64,000 nt of DNA, from assembly GCF_016820495.1 (NCBI RefSeq), contig NZ_JADHDU010000005.1:83351-147350 (forward strand), written 5' to 3'. The position numbers and the translations under genes are program-made. The first letter of the stretch is position 1; each line of letters begins with the position of its first letter. Shown here one piece after another: positions 7,641 to 17,120 of the stretch. The notes under the pieces are model-generated. The model was not told the DNA's origin. It saw only the letters and a list, made by a program, of their open reading frames with translations, and searched no databases. The DNA comes from Planococcus beigongshangi (GTDB taxonomy: Bacteria > Bacillota > Bacilli > Bacillales_A > Planococcaceae).

Positions 7641-8522
7641 ATGGCCAGAAAAAGAGACCCACGCAGAGATGAAGCTTTTCAGATTTGGAAACAACATGAG
7701 GGCAAGGTTACTAATCGGGCAATCGCTGAGCAATTAGATGTTCCTGAGAAAACAATCGGCGGATGGAAATCCAAAGATAAATGGAACGGAGAATCGAATG
7801 GAGTACTCCAATCAAAAATACGGAGTACTCCGAAAGAGAAAAAGAAGAAAGAAGTCTTTGTGGAGTCGGATAAATTAAACGACAAGCAGAGGCTTTTTTG
7901 CATTTACTACATTAAGTATTTCAATGCGACCAAGGCTTACCAAAAGGCTTACGAAGTAGATCGCAATACTGCTGAGTCTATTGCTTATCGATTGATGGGG
8001 AATGATGGAGTAAAATCGGAAATTCGACGGCTGAAAGAACAGCGACTGAGTGAAGCATATTTCGATAAGTACGATGTGCTCCAGAAATATAAAGATATTG
8101 CTTTTGCAGATATAACCGATTTTATTGACTTCACTCAGGTAACAGGAGAAGTAACAGAGAAAACAACCGAATTCCATGATGACGGTACTAGGAAATCAGA
8201 GAAAACAGAAACTGTACCCTATACCTATACGAAGTTTACGATGCATCACTCGGATAAAGTTGATGGCACGCTAATTTCTGAGATTGCAAGAGGTAAGGAT
8301 GGAATGTTCAAAGTGAAACTTGCTGACAAAATGAAAGCGTTAGAAATGCTCGCTAAATATACTGACCTCTTATCTGATAACGATAAGAAACGCTTGCAAG
8401 AAGAGAAGATAAAGGTTGATACTGCCAAAGCTAAAGCAGAAGCCGAACGCATCAGCAAGGATCATAACGAAGATGTAGAAGAAATCGTTATCGTCGATGC
8501 TTGGAGTGACGGCCATGCTTAA
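7641..8522 (+). CDS. Terminase small subunit, XtmA type
   Basis: 293 residues, long for a small terminase but normal for the PBSX XtmA group. It recognises the phage packaging site and hands DNA to the large subunit. Residues 15-45 contain a helix-turn-helix (KVTNRAIAEQLDVPEKTIGG); residues 75-130 are the terminase_2 core (LNDKQRLFCIYYIKYFNATK). The C-terminus is charged and helical. It overlaps the large-subunit start by 8 nt. Confidence 0.9.
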   Translation: MARKRDPRRDEAFQIWKQHEGKVTNRAIAEQLDVPEKTIGGWKSKDKWNGESNGVLQSKIRSTPKEKKKKEVFVESDKLNDKQRLFCIYYIKYFNATKAYQKAYEVDRNTAESIAYRLMGNDGVKSEIRRLKEQRLSEAYFDKYDVLQKYKDIAFADITDFIDFTQVTGEVTEKTTEFHDDGTRKSEKTETVPYTYTKFTMHHSDKVDGTLISEIARGKDGMFKVKLADKMKALEMLAKYTDLLSDNDKKRLQEEKIKVDTAKAKAEAERISKDHNEDVEEIVIVDAWSDGHA

Positions 8523-9873
8523 AAAGAAAAAGAAAGTCGTCTTCAATGTACAAAAGAACGTCAATCCGCACTTTCAGGATGTCTGGAGCTCCAGGAAGCC
8601 CTACAACATCCTGAAAGGCGGCCGGAACTCTTTTAAATCATCGGTCATCGCATTGAAGCTGGTCTACATGATGATTCTCTATATCACGATGGACCAAAAA
8701 GCGAATGTTGTCGTAATCCGCAAGGTAGGCAATACCATTCGGGATTCCGTCTTCAACAAAATTCAGTGGGCCATTAAGCTGTTCGGCATGTCCGGGCGAT
8801 TTAAAGCCACCGTGTCGCCGTTTAAAATCGTCCATAAGAAAACAGGCAGCACGTTTTATTTCTACGGACAGGATGACTTCCAGAAACTGAAATCGAATGA
8901 TATTGAGGACATTATTGCCGTCTGGTATGAGGAATCTGCAGAGTTTGCCAGCGAAGAGGAATTTGACCAAACGAACGTTACGTTTATGCGGCAGAAACAT
9001 GCACTTGCCCCATTTGTTCAGTTCTTTTGGTCATATAACCCACCTCGCAATCCTTACCACTGGATTAATGAATGGGCGGACACGATGAAGAGCGAGGAAG
9101 ATTACCTGGTCCATGAATCGAGTTACTTAGATGATCAGCTTGGCTTTGTGACGGATCAGATGCTGAAGGATATTAATCGGATCAAGACCAATGATTTTGA
9201 TTATTACCGCTATATCTATCTCGGCGAGCCGGTCGGACTTGGAACGAACGTCTACAACATGAACCTGTTCAAGCCGCTAGACGAGCTGCCGAGTGACGAC
9301 AGGGTTATCGGCCTCTTTTATTCCATTGACGGAGGGCATGCCGTCTCTGCAACGACATTCGGCTGCTACGGGCTGACAGCAAAGGGCAAAGTGATTCTGC
9401 TCAACACTTATTACTACAGCCCGGCCGGCAAAGCGGTGAAGAAAGCGCCGAGCCAGCTGTCGAAAGACTTAAATGATTTCATCACTAAAACAGCGACACA
9501 GGCAATGTGGAAGGGGGCGGTCATCATAAAACGAACTATTGACAGCGCAGAGGCAGCCATCAAGAACCAGTATTACAAAGACTATGGCCAGCACCTGGTC
9601 GGCGTCAGCAAAGGAAAGAAAGTCGATATGATCGATTACGTCCACGACCTTTTAGCGCAGGGTCGTTTTTATTATCTTAAAAATCCATATCCTATCGGGA
9701 TGCCCCATGCTGACAGCAATGAAATCTTCATCGAAGAGCACAAGAAGTTCTCCTGGGACCCGAAAACGATTGATTCCGATGATCCTCGTGTCGTCAAGGA
9801 AGACGATCATACCGTCGACCAATTCATTTATCTATGTGTGAGCAATGCCAGAGACTTCAGATTGAAAGTCTAG
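8515..9873 (+). CDS. Terminase large subunit, PBSX/XtmB type
   Basis: 452 residues. Packaging motor ATPase and nuclease. Walker A-like GGRNSFKSS (residues 33-41) and Walker B AVWYEESAEF are visible, as is the nuclease-domain start FYSIDGGHAVSATTFGCYG with its aspartate. The ATG at 8515 lies 6 nt after GGAGTG, inside the end of the small-subunit gene. It is a different lineage from the terminase in the island at 45 kb. Confidence 0.93.
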   Translation: MLKKKKKVVFNVQKNVNPHFQDVWSSRKPYNILKGGRNSFKSSVIALKLVYMMILYITMDQKANVVVIRKVGNTIRDSVFNKIQWAIKLFGMSGRFKATVSPFKIVHKKTGSTFYFYGQDDFQKLKSNDIEDIIAVWYEESAEFASEEEFDQTNVTFMRQKHALAPFVQFFWSYNPPRNPYHWINEWADTMKSEEDYLVHESSYLDDQLGFVTDQMLKDINRIKTNDFDYYRYIYLGEPVGLGTNVYNMNLFKPLDELPSDDRVIGLFYSIDGGHAVSATTFGCYGLTAKGKVILLNTYYYSPAGKAVKKAPSQLSKDLNDFITKTATQAMWKGAVIIKRTIDSAEAAIKNQYYKDYGQHLVGVSKGKKVDMIDYVHDLLAQGRFYYLKNPYPIGMPHADSNEIFIEEHKKFSWDPKTIDSDDPRVVKEDDHTVDQFIYLCVSNARDFRLKV

Positions 9874-9884
9874 GAGGTGAGCCA

Positions 9885-11444
9885 GTGGGCATTATCGAAA
9901 GCATCAAAAATCTATTCAAGAGGGGAGGATATGCAGTGACCGGGCAAAAACTGAAAACCATCAATGATCATCCGAAAATCAATATCGATCCAGCGGAATT
10001 AAAACGGATTGACAATAGTTTCGACATCTACAAGGGCAAGTATCCGCAAATCGAATACGTCAACTCTGCAGGAGATATACGGAAACGTGATTACGTCAGC
10101 ATCAACATGATGAAGCTGAGCGCTGATCTGCTTTCGGGTCTTGTGTTCAACGAGCAGTGCAAAACGGTCGTATCAGATGCTGATAAAAAAAAGAAAAAGC
10201 CAAATACTTATAAATCAGCTGATGACTTCATCCGTCATGTATTTGAACACAATGATTTCATCAAGAATCTTTCCCGTTATTTAGAGCCAATGTTCGCAAC
10301 AGGCGGCTTGGCTGTTCGGCCTTATGTCGATATGACGACAGGTAAGATTGAATTCTCCTGGGCACTGGCCAACGCATTCTATCCCCTCAGAAGTAAACCA
10401 AACGGCATTTCGGAGGGCGTGATCAAGTCGGTCACGATGAAGATGGAGAAGGGTAAGGAAATCTTCTATACACTTTTGGAATTTCATGGCTGGGAAGAAG
10501 GACTCTACACCATCACCAATGAGCTGTACAAATCAGATGACCGGGCAGAAGTCGGCAGCCGGGTGCCGCTGAAAGAGCTGTACGAAGACTTGGAAGAACG
10601 GACACAGATTAAAGGCTTGACCCGGCCAATCTTCAACTATGTAACGCCTGCCGGCTTCAACAACATCAATCCACACAGCCCTCTAGGTTTAGGGATTGCG
10701 GATAATGCCAAGGATTCTCTCCGAAAGATTAACGACGCTTACGATCAGTTCTGGTGGGAGGTCAAGATGGGGCAGCGTACCGTGTTTGTCAGTGATTTCA
10801 TGTTGAACACGCTGCCGACAGAGGACGGAAAGCCGCCGCGCCAGGTATTCGACCCGGACACAAACGTTTACAAGGCGATGAAGATGGCGCAGGACGAAGA
10901 AATGGTCAAGGATGTTACCAGCGATATTCGGACAGAGCAATACATCTCGGCCATCAATAATACGCTTCGCACATTAGAAATGGAGCTGAAGCTTTCTGTC
11001 GGGACTTTTTCTTTCGATGGGAAATCCATGAAAACCGCTACTGAGATTGTCAGCGAAAACGATATGACCTACCGGACCCGGAACAGCCACGTTTACGAGG
11101 TGGAGAATTTCATTAAGGGCTTGATCGTCTCGGTGCTGGAGCTTGCAAAGGCTATCTCATGGAACGGTAAAAAGCTATTTGATGGAGAAATCCCCACGTT
11201 TGAGCATATCGGCGTTGATTTTGATGACGGCGTGTTCCAAGATCGTTCGGCGCTGCTGAAGTTTTATGGACAGGCCAAGATGTTCGGTCTGATCCCGACT
11301 GCCGAGATTATTCAGCGGGTGTTCAAGGTGCCGAAAGAGACGGCAGAGGAATGGCTGAAGGAAATCCAGTCTGAGCAGAATGATATGGATCCGGTGAATA
11401 TCAGTGAGCGAAAGGCAAAGTCCTTGTTCGGTGATGAGGAGTGA
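9885..11444 (+). CDS. Portal protein (SPP1/A118-like)
   Basis: 519 residues from a GTG at 9885, 5 nt after TAGGAGGTGA. Portal proteins form the dodecameric ring through which DNA enters the head. The order terL-portal-minor capsid-scaffold-capsid and the helix-rich sequence (VSINMMKLSADLLSGLVFNE) fit the Gp6-type portals of SPP1/A118-like siphophages. Acidic C-terminus. Confidence 0.85.
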   Translation: MGIIESIKNLFKRGGYAVTGQKLKTINDHPKINIDPAELKRIDNSFDIYKGKYPQIEYVNSAGDIRKRDYVSINMMKLSADLLSGLVFNEQCKTVVSDADKKKKKPNTYKSADDFIRHVFEHNDFIKNLSRYLEPMFATGGLAVRPYVDMTTGKIEFSWALANAFYPLRSKPNGISEGVIKSVTMKMEKGKEIFYTLLEFHGWEEGLYTITNELYKSDDRAEVGSRVPLKELYEDLEERTQIKGLTRPIFNYVTPAGFNNINPHSPLGLGIADNAKDSLRKINDAYDQFWWEVKMGQRTVFVSDFMLNTLPTEDGKPPRQVFDPDTNVYKAMKMAQDEEMVKDVTSDIRTEQYISAINNTLRTLEMELKLSVGTFSFDGKSMKTATEIVSENDMTYRTRNSHVYEVENFIKGLIVSVLELAKAISWNGKKLFDGEIPTFEHIGVDFDDGVFQDRSALLKFYGQAKMFGLIPTAEIIQRVFKVPKETAEEWLKEIQSEQNDMDPVNISERKAKSLFGDEE

Positions 11445-11448
11445 TTAA

Positions 11449-12621
11449 ATGGATCGCCCAAGAATCACGCCCACCCAATTAGATTTATGGTCCGGCAACA
11501 TGTCCGATCTGTACAACGCCCTTGAAGGCGAAATCATCCGTATCATCATTAAGCGGCTGAATAATGGCCATTCAGACATTACCCAGTGGCAAGTGCAGAA
11601 GATGGGTGAACTGCGGCTGTTCAATAAAGAAGTGGCGAGATTGATTGCGGAATTGACCGAGGTGGCTGAACCTGAATTGCTGCAGATGTTTCAGGATATG
11701 GGACGCGGCGTCATTCATGATATTGACAAAGTGATGCCTTACCCGACGAAGCCGCAGCCAGAAAACCTCGACATGATTATGCGGGGCTATCACCGTCAGG
11801 TATGGACAGAGATTGATAACTATGTGAATCAGACCTTGCTGACGACCCAGTACGGCATGGGCTCGGCTCAGCGGGCTTATCAAACGGTTCTCAATCAAAC
11901 CTCCGCCATGTTCAATACTGGCTTGTTTACGTTTGAAGAAGCTGTCGAGAAATCGGTTATGGACTTGGCACAAAGAGGAATCCAGACGGTGCTGACAGAT
12001 AGAGGTGGACACACCTGGAGCCTTGAGCGCTATACTCGGACGGTTCTAAAGTCTACGCTTGGCAATACCTATGATGCTGTCAGAAAAGAGCGCATGGGCG
12101 AATACGGCATCTATACGGTGCTGGTCACCAGTCACGTCGGTGCCCGTCAGGCTTGCTCTAAAATTCAGGGTAAAGTAGTCGATCTGCGAGAGCCAGCAGA
12201 CATTCCACCTGGCAGTGAATACCGTTCTATATACGACGCTCATTGGCGTGCTGAATACGGGACGCCAGGAGGGCATAGGGGTGTCAATTGCCGGCATTTG
12301 CATATTCCCTTCATTCCCGGAGTCAATACGAATAATCAGCCGCAGATTGATTCAGAGACGAATGCAGAAGTCGCCAAAGCGATGGATAAGCAGCGCCGAA
12401 TCGAGCGTGAGATTGTGAAATACAAAAAGAATTTGATGGTTTCCGAGCAATTGGGCACCGCAGCACGCGCTGATTACTGGCGGTCGATGGTCCGAAAGCG
12501 CCAGGGAGCCATGCGGGAACATTTGGCTGCCAATGATAAGTACCTCGGCCGGAATTATAAGCGGGAAAAAGTATATACGCCGCTGAAATCCTTGCTGGAG
12601 AACTTCAAATATTACGATTGA
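11449..12621 (+). CDS. Phage minor capsid protein 2 family
   Basis: 390 residues. Matches phage minor capsid/head-morphogenesis proteins placed after the portal in A118-like phages: TWSLERYTRTVLKSTLGNTY, then VTSHVGARQACSKIQGKVVD, and a histidine/cysteine cluster GGHRGVNCRHLHIPFIPG. The His/Cys cluster is the conserved centre of this family. It starts 5 nt after the portal stop. Confidence 0.85.
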   Translation: MDRPRITPTQLDLWSGNMSDLYNALEGEIIRIIIKRLNNGHSDITQWQVQKMGELRLFNKEVARLIAELTEVAEPELLQMFQDMGRGVIHDIDKVMPYPTKPQPENLDMIMRGYHRQVWTEIDNYVNQTLLTTQYGMGSAQRAYQTVLNQTSAMFNTGLFTFEEAVEKSVMDLAQRGIQTVLTDRGGHTWSLERYTRTVLKSTLGNTYDAVRKERMGEYGIYTVLVTSHVGARQACSKIQGKVVDLREPADIPPGSEYRSIYDAHWRAEYGTPGGHRGVNCRHLHIPFIPGVNTNNQPQIDSETNAEVAKAMDKQRRIEREIVKYKKNLMVSEQLGTAARADYWRSMVRKRQGAMREHLAANDKYLGRNYKREKVYTPLKSLLENFKYYD

Positions 12622-12870
12622 AAGGGGTGATGGAACGTGCATTCTGGATGTCAAATTCGAGAATAGGAGCGTGATCCATCATCTGCCAGCTCAGGCTTAC
12701 GAGCAAAGGGAAGATTGACAATGGGTGCTGTCGCTTGCAAAAGCGTATTGGGGTCAATCATGAAGGCGGCGAGGTGTCGTCTTTTTTTGTTTGCATAAAA
12801 TCGCAGTTATGCGTCAAATAGCTAATCCATCGCGGACAATACCGCGTCACCAAATGTAGGAGGAATGAAA
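12622..12870 (+). other. Non-coding gap with terminator before the scaffold gene
   Basis: No convincing open frame. A hairpin AAGGCGGC-gaggt-GTCGTCTT with several G-T pairs and a T tract lies at about 12762-12789 and is a likely terminator or transcript attenuator between the minor capsid and scaffold genes. The rest shows nothing I recognise. Confidence 0.55.
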
Positions 12871-12871
12871 G

Positions 12872-13450
12872 ATGAACAGAGAATTTCTAAAAGGGTTGGG
12901 TCTTGATGATGCCGCAATCGATAAGGTCATGGCGGAACATGGCAAAACACTGAACGAGACGAAAGAAAAGGCGGACAAAGCAGATAGCCTTGAAAGCCAA
13001 ATCGCTGACTACAAGCAGCAGCTCGCTGATCGCGACACGCAGCTGCAGGAGCTTGGAGAAAAAGCCAAAGGAAATGAAGACTTAACTGCTCAAATCGATG
13101 ACCTGAAGCAACAGAATGAAGCTACAAAGTCTGATTATGAGCAGAAACTGCAGCAGCAGGCATTTGATCATAAGCTCGAAAACACGTTGTCCGGTGCCAA
13201 GGTCAAGAACAGCAAAGCATTAAAAGCTCTGTTGGACATGGACACGATCAAACTGGACGGGGACACGCTGAAAGGCTTGGACGACCAGCTGAAAAACCTG
13301 AAAGAAAGCGATGCTTATTTATTCGAGCCGGAAAAAGAAGCGGATCCGGACCAGAATACACCAAGTTTCGTGAATCCCGGCAATCCGCAGGGCGGCAGCA
13401 GTTCTGCTGAAACAGATCCATTCGCTGCTAAAGTGGCGAAATACAATTAA
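12872..13450 (+). CDS. Scaffold protein (GP20-like)
   Basis: 192 residues, highly charged and almost wholly coiled coil from residue 25 to 110 (SLESQIADYKQQLADRDTQL), followed by the typical LENTLSGAKVKNSKALKALL segment and an unstructured C-terminus. This is the phage scaffolding (minor structural GP20) family, which directs procapsid assembly and is then released. It lies directly before the capsid gene. Confidence 0.9.
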   Translation: MNREFLKGLGLDDAAIDKVMAEHGKTLNETKEKADKADSLESQIADYKQQLADRDTQLQELGEKAKGNEDLTAQIDDLKQQNEATKSDYEQKLQQQAFDHKLENTLSGAKVKNSKALKALLDMDTIKLDGDTLKGLDDQLKNLKESDAYLFEPEKEADPDQNTPSFVNPGNPQGGSSSAETDPFAAKVAKYN

Positions 13451-13485
13451 AAAACCAATAAAAATCAGAAAGAGGTAATGTACAA

Positions 13486-14382
13486 ATGGCAGGAGAAAAC
13501 AACAATCTAGCAGTTCGCAGCTACCAAAAACAATTCAAGGAGCTTTTGCAGGCTGTTTATCAGAAGCAAGCTTATTTCTCGGAGTTCTTCGGCGGTGGAA
13601 TCGAAGCACTGGACGGCGTCACGCATAATAAAACGGCATTTTCCATCAAAACGAGCGATATTCCGGTTGTTATCGGCACGGAATACAATAAAGATCCGAA
13701 CGTGGCATTTGGCACGGGCACAGCAAATTCAACTCGCTTCGGTCCGCGTACTGAGATCATTTACACGGACACTGACGTTCCTTATGACTGGGAATGGGCT
13801 TTCCATGAAGGTATCGACCGACACACGGTGAACAATAACTTTGATGCAACTGTCGCAGATCGTTCAGAACTGCATGCACAAGCAAAAGTTCAAATGTTCG
13901 ATAACAAAGGTGGAGCATTCATTTCTGCGAATGCGGATCGTACAGAAACATTGGCTGACCTTTCAAGCGCAGCAGTCTTGAAGCTGTTCAATGACCTGTC
14001 CAATGCTTACGTGAACATGGAAGCTGTCGGTCAAAAAGTGGCGTGGGTTAAGCCTGAACTTTATAACGCTATCGTTGACCACCCGATCACGACGTCTGCA
14101 AAACACTCTGGTGCGAACATTGATGCAAACAATATCATCACGTTCAAAGGCTTCCGCATCAAAGAGGTGCCTGATGCGAAATTCCAAGAAGGTGAAGTGG
14201 CGTACACGTCCATTGCTGGCGTTGGTAAACAGTTCACTGGTATCAATACGGCTCGTACAATCCCATCTGAGGACTTTGACGGCGTAGCGTTCCAGGGCGC
14301 TGGTAAAGCTGGAGAATTCATCTTGCCGGCTAACAAAAAAGCGGTCATTAAGGTTGTTCTTAATGACACGCCAGAAGGGTGA
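13486..14382 (+). CDS. Major capsid protein
   Basis: 298 residues, HK97-fold type by position and length. Starts MAGENNNLAVRSYQKQFKEL; contains GTGTANSTRFGPRTEIIYTD and ends GEFILPANKKAVIKVVLND, like the major capsid proteins of A118-type phages. It follows the scaffold gene with an AGAGGTAA site. Confidence 0.88.
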   Translation: MAGENNNLAVRSYQKQFKELLQAVYQKQAYFSEFFGGGIEALDGVTHNKTAFSIKTSDIPVVIGTEYNKDPNVAFGTGTANSTRFGPRTEIIYTDTDVPYDWEWAFHEGIDRHTVNNNFDATVADRSELHAQAKVQMFDNKGGAFISANADRTETLADLSSAAVLKLFNDLSNAYVNMEAVGQKVAWVKPELYNAIVDHPITTSAKHSGANIDANNIITFKGFRIKEVPDAKFQEGEVAYTSIAGVGKQFTGINTARTIPSEDFDGVAFQGAGKAGEFILPANKKAVIKVVLNDTPEG

Positions 14383-14393
14383 GGTTGATAAAT

Positions 14394-14639
14394 ATGGCAG
14401 TATTCAAATTTAACCGGAACTACCGGGACAAAGAATTAAAGCAAGAGGTTAAAGCTGGTGAAGAAGTGGAAATGACCATCAAGCGTGCTGATGAAGTCGT
14501 TAAAAATATCAGAAGCCAAAGTGGCGTTTATAAAGAATACGAAGATTTTGGCTATGAGCGTCTTGATAAAGATCCGCCGAAAGATCCTCCGATTGATGAT
14601 GTAAAAGGCAAGAAGGAAAAACAGGGGGAAGGCGAATAG
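14394..14639 (+). CDS. Small head protein of unknown role
   Basis: 81 residues from the ATG at 14394. Basic N-terminal half with a beta pattern (AVFKFNRNYRDKELKQEV), then a proline/acidic and lysine-rich tail (DPPKDPPIDDVKGKKEKQ). Its place between capsid and connector genes suggests a head accessory or decoration protein. I do not recognise the family. Confidence 0.6.
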   Translation: MAVFKFNRNYRDKELKQEVKAGEEVEMTIKRADEVVKNIRSQSGVYKEYEDFGYERLDKDPPKDPPIDDVKGKKEKQGEGE

Positions 14640-14664
14640 CCTTTCCTTTTGGGGGAGGGATATC

Positions 14665-15063
14665 ATGCCTTATCTTACGTATGAAGAATTTATCGAGGCT
14701 ACGCATTTAGATATTGATAAATATTCATTTAAAAAATTGTATACAAAAGCATCGGCTATCCTGGATAACATCACCAATTACTATTATCATCACCATGACA
14801 TTACAGAAGATAATTCGTGGCGAGTGCGCCAGTTTAAACAGGCCCTGTGCAGTCAAATGGAATATTTCGCAGTGTTAGGATCCACGACGTTCGAAGAAAT
14901 CAATAAAACGCCGCAATCTTTCCAAGCAGGTCGCACCAGTGTATCAAATGCCAGCCGATTCAATCCGAGGGGTAAAAATGAAAGCAAGTCGCTTGCGGCC
15001 GAAGAAGTTTACATGCATTTATCAGGCACTGGCCTTTTGTACAGTGGGGTGAACCCGTCATGA
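14665..15063 (+). CDS. Head-tail connector (gp15/YqbG-like)
   Basis: 132 residues. MPYLTYEEFIEATHLDIDKY and the helical continuation with FKQALCSQMEYFAVLG match DNA-packaging/adaptor proteins that bind under the portal in SPP1-like phages. GGGGGAGGG precedes the ATG. It overlaps the next gene by 4 nt. Confidence 0.8.
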   Translation: MPYLTYEEFIEATHLDIDKYSFKKLYTKASAILDNITNYYYHHHDITEDNSWRVRQFKQALCSQMEYFAVLGSTTFEEINKTPQSFQAGRTSVSNASRFNPRGKNESKSLAAEEVYMHLSGTGLLYSGVNPS

Positions 15064-15398
15064 TGCCTAAACCACCCGCTGAATTTTGTGTCGATTCCTT
15101 TGAATACAAAGAATATACCGGCACAAATGAATGGTCAGAACCTGAATATGCACGACCGTTTGTCATTGAACACTGCCGCATAGACCGCGGTGCTTCCTAT
15201 ACCTCTACGACATCGGGAAAGCAGTTGCTCTATAACGCTGTGCTTTTCTGTTATGAAGGGATTACGTCGCCGCTTCCTAAATTCAAGCCGCAGTCCATCA
15301 TCCGGTTCGACGGAAATGATCACACTGTCACGAAAGTGATTCCGATTTACGAAGCCTATCGACCGGTACTCTATTCCTATGAATTGGAAGTGGTCTGA
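15060..15398 (+). CDS. Putative head closure / minor capsid 1 family protein
   Basis: 112 residues, mainly beta strands (MPKPPAEFCVDSFEYKEYTG; SIIRFDGNDHTVTKVIP). Matches the minor_capsid_1 type of A118-like phages, which closes the connector. Coupled to both neighbours by short overlaps. Confidence 0.75.
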   Translation: MMPKPPAEFCVDSFEYKEYTGTNEWSEPEYARPFVIEHCRIDRGASYTSTTSGKQLLYNAVLFCYEGITSPLPKFKPQSIIRFDGNDHTVTKVIPIYEAYRPVLYSYELEVV

Positions 15399-15724
15399 TG
15401 ACTCGGGTAACGATAAATCTGGAGCCGGCAAAAGCGAAATTGAGCGAAGCGCGGATCAGGCGCGGCAGATATGCACTTGCCAATCAGGCTATAGGTGATA
15501 TGAATCCACTTGTTCCGATGAAAGAGGGCATCCTGAGAATGGAAGCCCACATTGATTCGGATGGCTCCGGCATCAATTACACTGCGCCGTACGCTTCTAA
15601 TCTTTTTTATATGGCAAAGCGGAACTACACGACTCCAGGAACTGGGCCGCGGTGGGACCTAAAGGCAAAGAATATGTTTATGAGTAACTGGATTGACGCA
15701 TTTGTGAGAGGGGCGGACTGGTAA
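15398..15724 (+). CDS. Putative minor capsid 2 / tail completion protein
   Basis: 108 residues. Contains ANQAIGDMNPLVPMKEGILR, then YTAPYASNLFYMAKRNYTTP and GTGPRWDLKAKNMF, the characteristic sequence of the small minor_capsid_2/HK97-gp10-like neck proteins. Overlaps both neighbours by one base. Confidence 0.78.
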   Translation: MTRVTINLEPAKAKLSEARIRRGRYALANQAIGDMNPLVPMKEGILRMEAHIDSDGSGINYTAPYASNLFYMAKRNYTTPGTGPRWDLKAKNMFMSNWIDAFVRGADW

Positions 15725-16122
15725 TGGATTTTATGGAACGGCTGAAAGACAAAATAAATGAAATTCCTCTGCTGCCCATTGCTTGTGCGCTCGGTTACCT
15801 CGGTGCCGGCGACTCGCTTGTGCTGTACCCATTGCCAGGATCCAAAACAGTAACAGAATACATGGACGGCACAAAAGATCAGCAGCTGAATTATGAAATC
15901 GCCATGAGGTCGAAGCTGCAAAGCAAAATCAACGGCACGCTGTGGATGATTCAAAACGAATTGGCGAACTTGGCTGAAATCGAAAGCCAGAACAACAGCT
16001 TTGAATTTGAGGAATTGATTATAACGAACATGCCTTTCATCAATCAAGCTGACGATCAAGGCTGGTACGTTTTTTTATTGGACGTGCAAGCAAAAATTAC
16101 AGTATTCAAGGAGGAAAAATAA
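15724..16122 (+). CDS. Tail terminator / minor capsid 3 family protein
   Basis: 132 residues. MDFMERLKDKINEIPLLPIA, an alpha-beta fold, and the place just before the tail tube gene fit the tail-terminator (minor_capsid_3) group that ends tail polymerisation and joins the head. It overlaps the preceding gene by one base. Confidence 0.75.
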   Translation: MDFMERLKDKINEIPLLPIACALGYLGAGDSLVLYPLPGSKTVTEYMDGTKDQQLNYEIAMRSKLQSKINGTLWMIQNELANLAEIESQNNSFEFEELIITNMPFINQADDQGWYVFLLDVQAKITVFKEEK

Positions 16123-16575
16123 ATGGCTAAATCAAAGAACGCATTACGGGGGCATTTTGTGCAAGCTTATGTCCCAGGAGTAACGGAGCCAACAGAAGAA
16201 TGGTTGGAACTGGCTCACCAAATTTCAACAATCGGTGACGATACACAGGAAGCGACGGAAGACGAGGCTTTCTATGATGGGGATGGAACGCCGGAAACAA
16301 CTGTTACGTCGGTTGCAGGCGCCTATACTCCAGAAGGTTATTACGACCCGGCAGACCCGGCGCAGGAGCTGATTGCGGGATTGAAATACAAAGTCGGTGA
16401 AGGTCGTAAGATTTGGCACCGCATTGTCTCTGCTGACGGGAGAAAAGAGTGGGTCGGCCGCGCAACGGTAACAGCTATTGTGGCTGGTGCAGGAGATGCG
16501 AGCGCATACGAAACATTCAGCTGCAATATCCGCTTCGATACCATTCCGAAAGAAACCGTTTTACCTGAAGGGTGA
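16123..16575 (+). CDS. Major tail (tube) protein
   Basis: 150 residues. MAKSKNALRGHFVQAYVPGV... with YTPEGYYDPADPAQELIAGL is typical of phage tail tube proteins of the A118 group. AAGGAGG precedes the ATG. It is followed by a terminator, as usual for this highly expressed gene. Confidence 0.85.
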   Translation: MAKSKNALRGHFVQAYVPGVTEPTEEWLELAHQISTIGDDTQEATEDEAFYDGDGTPETTVTSVAGAYTPEGYYDPADPAQELIAGLKYKVGEGRKIWHRIVSADGRKEWVGRATVTAIVAGAGDASAYETFSCNIRFDTIPKETVLPEG

Positions 16576-16599
16576 ACGATTTCACAAAATAAATTAATG

Positions 16600-16638
16600 A
16601 AAAAAGATGTCTTGGATTCGTTCAGGGCATCTTTTTAT
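16600..16638 (+). terminator. Rho-independent terminator after the tail tube gene
   Basis: AAAAAAGATG at 16600-16609 pairs with CATCTTTTT at 16628-16636 around a 17-nt loop, with the T tract in the 3' arm. Confidence 0.75.
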
Positions 16639-16658
16639 TTGTATTGAGGAGGATGAAC

Positions 16659-17111
16659 ATGGGAAAAGATTTGATCATTGACATAAAACGGACAGGGTTT
16701 CCGGTAAAGATAGGCACGATTGAACTGTGGTTTGACAGCTCCCTAGAGAATTTACGCCGCTTTTTCGACTTAGATGCCATTGCGCAGGAGAAATTAAAAG
16801 AAGCGCAGGAAAAAGCACGGCATATCCATTTTCCTGAAGTGATAGATCCGGAAGATGTGGACATGGAATCGGTGGACGCAGCCTTTGATGTCAACAAAGA
16901 ATTCATTGCGGCTCAGTTCGACATCATTTTTGGGGATGGCACGTTCAAAAAGCTTTACAAAGCATATCCAGACGTATTAGCTCTTGAAAACGCACTGGAA
17001 ATAGCAGGTCAGGCAATCAGTGAGAAGATCGTTGAACTGGAAGCCGAACGCTCCGAATTAGCCCAATCCAAGAAAACGGAATACCTAAGCAAAAAAGCTA
17101 AAAAGAAGTAG
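16659..17111 (+). CDS. Tail assembly chaperone (first)
   Basis: 150 residues from the ATG at 16659, preceded by GAGGAGG. Position between tail tube and tape measure, a helical acidic sequence (PEVIDPEDVDMESVDAAFDV) and a lysine-rich end fit gpG-type tail chaperones that coat the tape measure. The next gene begins in the same frame straight after the stop, so the usual gpG/gpGT frameshift is not evident here. Confidence 0.75.
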   Translation: MGKDLIIDIKRTGFPVKIGTIELWFDSSLENLRRFFDLDAIAQEKLKEAQEKARHIHFPEVIDPEDVDMESVDAAFDVNKEFIAAQFDIIFGDGTFKKLYKAYPDVLALENALEIAGQAISEKIVELEAERSELAQSKKTEYLSKKAKKK

Positions 17112-17120
17112 GTGGTGGGC